Source of the DNA: an uncultured Neisseria sp. | GTDB lineage: Bacteria; Pseudomonadota; Gammaproteobacteria; Burkholderiales; Neisseriaceae | NCBI GenBank assembly: GCA_937919795.1 | Contig: CALFOA010000422.1 | Location: 1 to 5,511 of the forward strand | Direction: 5' to 3' | Length of the DNA: 5,511 nt | Shown here: in pieces, positions 1 to 5,213 of the stretch | Numbering within the stretch: position 1 is the first letter of the stretch | Layout: every line of letters starts with the position of its first letter | The notes under the pieces: generated by a model | Databases searched by the model: none | What the model saw: the letters and a program-made list of their open reading frames with translations, nothing else | What the model was told of the DNA's origin: nothing | Translations under genes and position numbers: made by a program

Positions 1-6
1 TCCAAT

Positions 7-1470
7 ATGAATCAATCGAGAATTCTTTCCGTTATCCATGTACTGTCCAAGCTCGGCTTTCTGTATGCCATGGTGCTGCTGCTACCGACCTTGGTGTCGT
101 ATGCCTATATGGACGGCACTTTTTCCGCTTTCAGCCAGACCGCTCTCGCCACTTTGCTGGGTTCCGGTTTGGCTTGGGCGGGAACCCGCCGTTATCAGCG
201 CGAATTGCGCCCGCGTGATGGTTTTACCTTGGTGTTTATGTTGTGGGTAGGTTTTGCTGCCATTTCGGCAATGCCGTTTTATCTGTATTTCCCACACATG
301 AGCTATACCGATGCTTTCTTCGAGGCCATCAGCGGGCTCACCACCACCGGCGCCACCGTGATTTCCAGCCTGGATACCTTGGCGCCTTCGTTGAATTTCT
401 GGCGGCACATGATGAACTGGCTTGGCGGCATGGGGATTATCGTGCTGGCGGTGGCGATTCTGCCGATGTTGGGGGTGGGTGGCACCCAGCTGTTTAAAGC
501 GGAAATTCCCGGCATCGATAAAGACAGCAAAATGGCGCCGCGTATTTCGCAGACAGCCAAGCAGTTGTGGATGGTGTATCTGCTGTTTACCGTTTTAACT
601 TGTATCGCGTTGAAAATCAGCGGCATGAGCTGGTTTGATGCTATTTGCCACAGCATGTCTACTTTCTCGCTTGGCGGTTTTTCTACCCACGACGCCAGCA
701 TCGCTTATTTCGAATCGACTACCATTGAAGGTGTGATTATGGTGGCTACGTTATTGGGCGGCCTGAATTTCGCCTGCCACTTCAACGCCTTCCGCACTCG
801 GTCTTTGCGCCCTTATTGGCAACATGAAGAAGCTCGCGTTATGCTGACGGTATTGTTCTGCAGTATTTTGGTGGCTACTTTGTATCTGTGGCTCAGCGGC
901 TTTTATGCCAGTTGGCAAGAATCTTTCCGCTATGTCGGCTTCAACTTTATTTCCGTTGGCCTGGCCGGTGGCTTTGCCAATACCGATTTCGGCAATTGGC
1001 CACTGCTGGTTTCCTTATGGATGTTTTTTCTCAGCAACATTCTGGCCAACACCGGCTCGATGGGCGGCGGCATCAAAATGGCGCGCGCGCTGGCGTTGGC
1101 CAAATTCAGTATGCGCGAAGCTTTGCTGTTGTTGCACCCGAATGCGGTGCGCACGGTTAAAGTGAACCAAACCACCATAGGTGAACACATTGCAATGTCG
1201 GTGATGGCATTTATCTTTGTGTATTTTATGACCATCGTGATGTTCACTTTTGCCTTTATGGCCAGCGGCATGGACTTTCTCTCCGCCTTTACCGCCGTGA
1301 TCGCCTGTATCACCAACGCCGGCCCCGGTTTGGGCTTGGTGGGGCCGGCACACAATTATGCCGAGCTGAGTGCTTTGCAAAAATGGTTGTGTAGTGTTGC
1401 CATGCTGTTGGGGCGATTGGAAATTTTCACCGTATTTGTGTTGCTGACACCCGCGTATTGGAAAAAATAA
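7..1470 (+). CDS. trkH: TrkH-family potassium uptake protein (Trk system membrane subunit)
   Basis: The 487-residue product is the K+-translocating membrane subunit of a Trk system. In this family a TrkH dimer in the inner membrane is gated by a cytoplasmic NAD/ATP-binding TrkA ring; no trkA lies in the window. The sequence shows the four-fold pore-loop repeat. P1 has TTTGATV at 112-118, P2 has TFSLGGFST at 219-227, P3 has SVGLAGGFANTD at 316-327, and P4 has ITNAGPGLG at 435-443. The TGSMGGGIK loop at 349-357 matches the intramembrane gating-loop region of the family. The C-terminus GRLEIFTVFVLL is also typical, and the length is close to the usual 480-490. Hydrophobic segments run throughout. 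The start fits the family N-terminus (IHVLSKLG at 10-17). Only six bases precede it, so the ribosome site and promoter are outside the window. P3 lacks the usual threonines. Identity is secure; the precise start is slightly less so. Confidence 0.95.
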   Translation: MNQSRILSVIHVLSKLGFLYAMVLLLPTLVSYAYMDGTFSAFSQTALATLLGSGLAWAGTRRYQRELRPRDGFTLVFMLWVGFAAISAMPFYLYFPHMSYTDAFFEAISGLTTTGATVISSLDTLAPSLNFWRHMMNWLGGMGIIVLAVAILPMLGVGGTQLFKAEIPGIDKDSKMAPRISQTAKQLWMVYLLFTVLTCIALKISGMSWFDAICHSMSTFSLGGFSTHDASIAYFESTTIEGVIMVATLLGGLNFACHFNAFRTRSLRPYWQHEEARVMLTVLFCSILVATLYLWLSGFYASWQESFRYVGFNFISVGLAGGFANTDFGNWPLLVSLWMFFLSNILANTGSMGGGIKMARALALAKFSMREALLLLHPNAVRTVKVNQTTIGEHIAMSVMAFIFVYFMTIVMFTFAFMASGMDFLSAFTAVIACITNAGPGLGLVGPAHNYAELSALQKWLCSVAMLLGRLEIFTVFVLLTPAYWKK

Positions 1471-1471
1471 A

Positions 1472-1539
1472 ATAGTCACTTCAAATAAAAATGATACCGC
1501 GTTGGCTGTGCTTTAGCTCATTTCTAGTGAAGCGACTAT
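1472..1539. repeat. Short inverted-repeat element, possible Correia-like/MITE remnant
   Basis: Imperfect terminal inverted repeats bound a 68-bp stretch: ATAGTCACTTCA at 1472-1483 and TGAAGCGACTAT at 1528-1539, pairing 11 of 12. The interior at 1495-1520 (TACCGCGTTGGC... TTTAGCTCA) resembles, from memory, one arm of the neisserial Correia repeat, whose ends start TATAGTGG. The ends here differ from that element. It starts two bases after the trkH stop, and a run of five T (1541-1545) follows the right arm, so the transcript could fold into a weak, long-loop terminator. I see no clear target-site duplication. Identity as a mobile repeat is inference. Confidence 0.45.
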
Positions 1540-1547
1540 ATTTTTGA

Positions 1548-1573
1548 AGCCTGTCTGAAAATGCCTGTCTGAA
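1548..1573 (+). repeat. Two tandem direct DNA uptake sequences (wad-type DUS)
   Basis: Two copies of the uptake 12-mer lie head to tail. AGCCTGTCTGAA at 1548-1559 differs from TGCCTGTCTGAA only in the first base, and 1562-1573 is exact. The repeat period is 14 bp. DUS are bound by the type IV pilus component ComP during natural transformation of Neisseriaceae. Unlike the other DUS in the window these are direct repeats, so they cannot form a terminator hairpin. They sit between the trkH 3' element and the ltgA promoter region. Confidence 0.85.
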
Positions 1574-1600
1574 AGCCTAAAAGACCGTTTAGATGACAGT

Positions 1601-1630
1601 TTTCTATAACCCCAAAAATACTGGTATCAT
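1601..1630 (+). promoter_or_regulatory. Possible extended -10 promoter for ltgA
   Basis: TGGTATCAT at 1622-1630 fits an extended -10 (TGn plus TATCAT, one mismatch to TATAAT). The -35 is poor: TTTCTA at 1601-1606 with an 18-bp spacer is the best match. Transcription would begin near 1637, about 30 bp before the ltgA start. Placement is sensible, but this is a pattern call only. Confidence 0.4.
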
Positions 1631-1667
1631 CCAGTCCACAAACACACTCAAACGGAATACTTAGGAT

Positions 1668-3527
1668 ATGACTCCGATTCACAAGTTTAAATTCACCCTG
1701 CTCGGCGCTGCTGTAGCCACTTTGGCCGCCTGTTCTTCTCCCGAGCAGGTGGTCGAACCGATTAACGGCAAAGAGCCTACTACCAGCCATTTGCCGAAAA
1801 CCCGCGCCAGCGAGTCGCCCAGCCAAACCACTGCTGATTACGCGATTTTCCAAAGCACCTTAACCGCCGCGAAACAAGGCGACGATGTGTTGCCGGCGCA
1901 ATTCCTCAGCCGCCAGTCTGATAGCGCAATGGGCGAGAGCGTGCGCAACGAATGGCTGAAAAGCCTGGGCAGCCGCAACCGCTGGGATTTGTTTCAACAG
2001 CAATATGCCAAACTGGATGCCGCCGGCCGCTCGTTGGAAGTACGTTGCTATGCCGATTATCAGGCTTTGAGCCAACAGGGCAAAAAGAGCAGTGTGGCCG
2101 CCGAAGTGGTGCAGGAATTGGGCAGACAAGCGCCCGGTTGTAACCGCTTATTGGAAGAAGCTGCGCGTCGCGGCGATTTGAAACAGGCCGATGCTTGGCG
2201 TCGTGTACGCGGTTTAATCAGTAATAACCAGATGACTGATGCTCGCAATCTGGCGGCAGCGCTCGGCAGCCCGCTGGACGGCAGTGCCGGCGGCCAAGGT
2301 GCACAGGAAGCCTTGCTGATTAATGTGATCGGCCCGACTGCACAGAAAAGTACTGCTTCCGCTGGCACGCTGGAAAGCCTGTCCGGTTCGCTGACTCGTG
2401 AGCAAGTCGGCTTTGCGTGGGGCGTATTGGGCTATGTGCAGGCCAAAAATCAGAATTTTGGTGCCGCATTGTCGTATTACAACCGTGCCGACCGCAAACA
2501 GCTTTCCGCCGATCAGTTTGACTGGTATGCGCGTTCAGCTTTGCGCTTGCAACGCTGGAACGAACTATCCGGCATCATCCGCAGTATGAGCGACAAACAG
2601 CAGCAAGACCCAACTTGGCTCTATTGGCTGGGTCGCAGCATGGCGGCTCAGGGTAATCAGAGCGAAGCCAAGCGTTTGTATGAGCAGGCCGCTGCCAGCG
2701 GTCGCAACTTCTATGCCTTGCTGGCGGGTGAAGAATTGGGTCGCCGTGTCGATACCAAAGACAATGTGGCCGAGCCGGGCAGCAGCGCCGTGAACCGCAT
2801 GGCCAAAGACGGTGCGATTGATCGTGCGCTGAATCTGTTCCGCGCCAGCCTGAATGCAGATGATTGGAATATGCGCCGCCAGGCGCAGGCCGAATGGCGC
2901 TATGCCATCCGCGGTTTTGATGAAGATGCGTTGCTGACTGCCGCTCAATTGGCGTTTAACAACCAGTTTTACGAAATGGCGATCAATACCGCCGACAGCA
3001 CCAATCAGAAGCTGAGCTATAGCTTGCGCTATATCTCGCCGTTTAAAGATCTGACTACTGCCTATGCCAATCAGGCAGGCGTCGATCCGGCTTGGGTGTA
3101 CGGCCTGATTCGTCAGGAAAGCCGCTTTATGATGGGCGCACGTTCCCATGTTGGCGCACACGGTTTGATGCAGGTGATGCCGGCCACTGCGCAGGAAATC
3201 GCCCGCAAAATCGGCATGAGCCAAAGCGATCTCTATACTACCGAGGGTAATATCCGCATGGGTACTTGGTATATGGCCGACACCAAAGCGCGCTTGAGCA
3301 ACAGCGAAGTGTTGGCTTCCGCCGGTTACAACGCCGGCCCCAGCCGCGCCCGTCGTTGGCAGGGTACGGCGCCAATGGAAGCGGCGATTTATGCTGAAAC
3401 CATTCCGTTCAACGAAACGCGCGATTATGTGAAAAAAGTGATGGCCAACGCCACGTATTACGCGAATTTGTTTAATGAACCGAATGTGTCGCTGAAACAG
3501 CGTATCGGTACCATCCCGGCACGTTAA
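1668..3527 (+). CDS. ltgA: LtgA-type lytic murein transglycosylase lipoprotein (Slt70-like)
   Basis: The 619-residue product is a family 1 lytic transglycosylase. This enzyme cleaves the MurNAc-GlcNAc bond of peptidoglycan to give 1,6-anhydro products, acting at the periplasmic face of the envelope. Residues 1-21 form a lipoprotein signal with lipobox LAAC and the acylated Cys22. A long helical superhelix region (about 55-455) carries paired-helix repeats such as WLYWLGRSMAAQGN (317-330). The C-terminal SLT domain follows. It contains IRQESRF with catalytic Glu484, GLMQVMPATA (499-508) and AGYNAGP (552-558). Length and sequence agree with meningococcal LtgA (about 616 aa, recalled) over its whole length, and all key residues are present. 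LtgA releases cytotoxic peptidoglycan monomers in pathogenic Neisseria; that role is not shown here. The start is forced by a TAG at 1662-1664 just upstream in frame, and the ribosome site is odd (AGGA only one base before ATG). Confidence 0.96.
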   Translation: MTPIHKFKFTLLGAAVATLAACSSPEQVVEPINGKEPTTSHLPKTRASESPSQTTADYAIFQSTLTAAKQGDDVLPAQFLSRQSDSAMGESVRNEWLKSLGSRNRWDLFQQQYAKLDAAGRSLEVRCYADYQALSQQGKKSSVAAEVVQELGRQAPGCNRLLEEAARRGDLKQADAWRRVRGLISNNQMTDARNLAAALGSPLDGSAGGQGAQEALLINVIGPTAQKSTASAGTLESLSGSLTREQVGFAWGVLGYVQAKNQNFGAALSYYNRADRKQLSADQFDWYARSALRLQRWNELSGIIRSMSDKQQQDPTWLYWLGRSMAAQGNQSEAKRLYEQAAASGRNFYALLAGEELGRRVDTKDNVAEPGSSAVNRMAKDGAIDRALNLFRASLNADDWNMRRQAQAEWRYAIRGFDEDALLTAAQLAFNNQFYEMAINTADSTNQKLSYSLRYISPFKDLTTAYANQAGVDPAWVYGLIRQESRFMMGARSHVGAHGLMQVMPATAQEIARKIGMSQSDLYTTEGNIRMGTWYMADTKARLSNSEVLASAGYNAGPSRARRWQGTAPMEAAIYAETIPFNETRDYVKKVMANATYYANLFNEPNVSLKQRIGTIPAR

Positions 3528-3543
3528 TATTGGTGTGAAAAAC

Positions 3544-3581
3544 AAAACCGCCTACTTTGGAATACAGAGTAGGCGGTTTTT
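3544..3581. terminator. Bidirectional intrinsic terminator after ltgA
   Basis: A perfect 13-bp stem, AAAACCGCCTACT (3544-3556) with AGTAGGCGGTTTT (3568-3580), encloses an 11-nt loop. On the + strand it ends in five T (3577-3581). On the - strand the exit reads TTTTGTTTTT, because of the A-rich run at 3537-3547. It therefore suits both ltgA (17 bp upstream) and transcripts arriving from the convergent - strand gene. Confidence 0.9.
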
Positions 3582-3588
3582 GATGAGA

Positions 3589-3635
3589 ATGCCTGTCTGA
3601 AAATAAATGAAATAAGAATTTATTCAGACAGGCAT
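3589..3635. repeat. Inverted pair of DNA uptake sequences
   Basis: ATGCCTGTCTGAA (3589-3601) and its exact complement TTCAGACAGGCAT (3623-3635) form a 13-bp stem around a 21-nt AT-rich loop, which can pair further (AATAAA with TTTA). Both arms contain a perfect wad-type DUS (3590-3601 + and 3623-3634 -). It lies between two convergent genes, a common place for inverted DUS. Neither strand has a T-run after the stem, so termination would be weak. The adjacent GC-rich hairpin at 3544-3581 is the real terminator candidate. Confidence 0.85.
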
Positions 3636-3660
3636 ATAAGTAAATTGTGATCATGAAACT

Positions 3661-4023
3661 TTATGTTGCCCATGAAGCTAAATCAGCTTTATAAGCAATC
3701 TCACCGTAATCTTTCTGTTCCAGCAAGATGCCCAATTCCTGTTGCTCGCTCTGGAAAGTCAGCTCTATCGCATGAGGGCTGACGGCAGAAGTCGTTACGC
3801 TAAACCCTTGGTTCTCAGCGTGTTGGTGGATTTGTTGTAAGAGTTTATCGAAACTGTGATGGCGCAGTCTAAATTCGGCGGCAAAACTGTTGTCGTCCTC
3901 TTGAGTCTTCACCACTTCGGCGCCACGCGGATGGAAAATGGCACCGGGTAGGGCGGCCAGAGCGCTGGTAGAAAGTAAAGCCAGAATACCGGTGAGGGCG
4001 ATGGCGCTTGTCTTTTTCTTCAT
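3661..4023 (-). CDS. Small secreted protein of unknown function
   Basis: I do not recognise the family. The 120-residue product starts MKKKTSAIALTGILALLSTS, a clear Sec signal peptide with charged n-region, hydrophobic core and an ALA|A cleavage site after residue 23. The mature part of about 97 residues has no cysteine, so it is not a lipoprotein and has no disulfide. It is mixed alpha/beta in character, with a helix-like stretch HSFDKLLQQIHQHAENQG (56-73) and a beta-like SPHAIELTFQ (82-91). It ends near a tryptophan (W118). The frame is open 39 codons further upstream to 4140, but ATG at 4023 is preferred: the signal peptide begins there and AAAAGG lies seven bases before it. It is convergent with ltgA and shares the terminator region. 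It is probably periplasmic; function cannot be named. Confidence 0.8.
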   Translation of the reverse strand: MKKKTSAIALTGILALLSTSALAALPGAIFHPRGAEVVKTQEDDNSFAAEFRLRHHSFDKLLQQIHQHAENQGFSVTTSAVSPHAIELTFQSEQQELGILLEQKDYGEIAYKADLASWAT

Positions 4024-4276
4024 GATACAACCTTTTCGATATCTAAATGGAACCATTGCTTGGTGTCTTATTGCATTTGAATATCTGAAATTTATATAGT
4101 TGCATGGTAACGAACACGACGGCATCAACACAATAGCCACTACTTCTTTTTACATGCTGGCTGAATTTGTCGGATTTTGATTACTTTTCCTTGCAATTTA
4201 AGGATAAGTGGCAAGATAAATGGATGGAATGTCGTTTTAGTAGTGTATCGAGATTATTGAAACAGCTTGTGCCATG
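4024..4276. other. Intergenic stretch with no recognisable gene
   Basis: This AT-rich gap separates the start of the small secreted protein from the terminator of the next - strand gene. I find only very short open frames, no uptake sequence, no tRNA-like structure and no convincing repeat. It must hold the promoter of the secreted protein unless that gene is read through from upstream. The TATATAAAT seen on the - strand near 4092-4100 is a possible -10 region, but no matching -35 is visible. Confidence 0.6.
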
Positions 4277-4304
4277 AAAAACACCCGGGCGATTGGCCGG
4301 GTGT
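4277..4304 (-). terminator. Intrinsic terminator of the MoaB/CinA-N-type gene
   Basis: ACACCCGG (4281-4288) pairs perfectly with CCGGGTGT (4297-4304) around an 8-nt loop. Reading the - strand, the stem is followed by TTTTT (complement of A at 4277-4281). The hairpin begins 19 bp after the stop codon of the gene at 4324-5130. It should isolate that gene from the secreted protein downstream. Confidence 0.88.
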
Positions 4305-4323
4305 GGGATAGATGAAGAAAGAA

Positions 4324-5130
4324 TCAAGCATAGGAACCGGTTTGTTCTTCCAATCGCGCGCCCAAGGCGGCCAGGGCGTCTAATGCCTGTTGCCAGGCGG
4401 TATCTAATTGTTGGCAGGCTTCGCCTTCGGCTTTCAGGCCAAATTCGATTACTGCCGGAATCACTTCACCTTGTTCGTTTAATCGGCGCTCGCTCGGCAG
4501 GCTGTAGGTGAACACGCCGGGGTATTGCTGTTCGATGGTTTCCATCAGCGGCGCGATTTTGGCTTCGGCCAAATCATAAACACGAATCGAGCGCTGATCG
4601 CTTTGGCGCTGATGAAAATGATCGGTGTAATAGCGGTTTAATACCCAACGCGCCATCGGTTGCGCCATCACCGGAAAGCCCGGCAGGAAATAATGTTGGC
4701 GGATGGAGAAGCCGGCGATGGTGTTGTACTCGTTTTCGACAATATCGGCGCCTTGTGGGAAATCGGCCATTTTCAGGCGCTGGCGGTGTTCGGGCGAATC
4801 CAGCGCTTCGCCGCGTTTTAAGGTGAGCGCTTCAATATATTGCGCGGCTTGCGGATGATTGACGATGGGCAGATCCAGCGCCAGCGCGGCGGCTTGACGG
4901 GTATGGTCGTCGGGTGTGGCGCCGATGCCGCCGGTAACAAAAGTCGGCAGGCCGTCTTCAAAGCTGCGGCGAAGTTGCTTGCTGATGAGCAGGCGGTCGT
5001 CCGGCAAATATTGTACGCTGCCCAGTTGCAAGCCGTGCTCTTCCAGCAGTGATTTGAAAAAGGCGAAATGTTGGTCGATGCGCGAACCGTGCAGGATTTC
5101 GTCGCCGATGATGATTAAATTGAATTGCAT
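4324..5130 (-). CDS. Stand-alone MoaB/CinA N-terminal-type (molybdopterin-binding fold) protein
   Basis: The 268-residue cytoplasmic protein carries the MoCF/MogA-MoaB fold found at the N-terminus of CinA (COG1058 type). Visible motifs are IIIGDEILHGSRID (6-19), the nucleotide/pterin-loop motif TGGIGATPDDHT (66-77), FPQGA (124-128) with VENEYNTIAGF (131-141) behind it, and FLPGFPVMAQPM (148-159), matching the family LPGxPxEM. CinA proteins of about 400 residues add a C-terminal PncC nicotinamide-nucleotide amidase domain. That domain is absent here, so neither an amidase function nor a competence role should be assumed. Known relatives bind molybdopterin or act as nucleotide pyrophosphatases; which applies here is unknown. 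The start is fixed because the first beta strand begins at residue 3. No good ribosome site is seen: AAAGACCCCCC precedes ATG. Only 18 bp separate the start from the uptake-sequence hairpin, so transcription may come from the gene upstream. Confidence 0.87.
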   Translation of the reverse strand: MQFNLIIIGDEILHGSRIDQHFAFFKSLLEEHGLQLGSVQYLPDDRLLISKQLRRSFEDGLPTFVTGGIGATPDDHTRQAAALALDLPIVNHPQAAQYIEALTLKRGEALDSPEHRQRLKMADFPQGADIVENEYNTIAGFSIRQHYFLPGFPVMAQPMARWVLNRYYTDHFHQRQSDQRSIRVYDLAEAKIAPLMETIEQQYPGVFTYSLPSERRLNEQGEVIPAVIEFGLKAEGEACQQLDTAWQQALDALAALGARLEEQTGSYA

Positions 5131-5148
5131 GGGGGGTCTTTCTAATAC

Positions 5149-5191
5149 AATGCCTGTCTGAAAATAAAGGAAGTTTTTTCAGACAGGCATT
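5149..5191. repeat. Inverted pair of DNA uptake sequences between two - strand genes
   Basis: AATGCCTGTCTGAAAA (5149-5164) and TTTTCAGACAGGCATT (5176-5191) make a perfect 16-bp stem with an 11-nt loop. Each arm holds an exact wad-type DUS (5151-5162 + and 5178-5189 -). It begins 22 bp after the stop of the Lrp-like frame and could terminate it. The - strand exit (GTATTAGAAAG) has no T-run, so read-through into the 4324-5130 gene is plausible. Confidence 0.85.
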
Positions 5192-5213
5192 ATGGTGTGA
5201 TACAGCCTACCGT

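Noticed and set aside
1015..1479. - strand open frames opposite the end of trkH
   Set aside because: The products are rich in His, Gln and Gly, as expected from reading membrane-protein codons backwards. No ribosome site or family motif is seen.
2565..3545. Long 326-codon open frame on the - strand opposite ltgA
   Set aside because: It is the antisense shadow of a clearly conserved lipoprotein gene, with a low-complexity His/Gly/Ile-rich product and no recognisable domain.
3589..3635. Treating the inverted DUS as the main ltgA terminator
   Set aside because: It has no T-run on either strand, while the hairpin at 3544-3581 just before it is perfect and has T-runs on both.
4024..4140. 39-codon upstream extension of the small secreted protein
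   Set aside because: It would bury the signal peptide behind an unstructured leader. The ATG at 4023 has its own ribosome site and begins exactly at the signal peptide.
4324..5130. Naming this gene cinA, with a role in competence or DNA damage
   Set aside because: Only the N-terminal MoaB-like domain is present and the PncC amidase domain is missing. The competence link comes from the CinA name, not from anything in this sequence.
5131..5136. Phase-variable homopolymer tract
   Set aside because: Six residues is shorter than the tracts usually found to slip at high rate in Neisseria. It is kept only as part of a weak-initiation observation.
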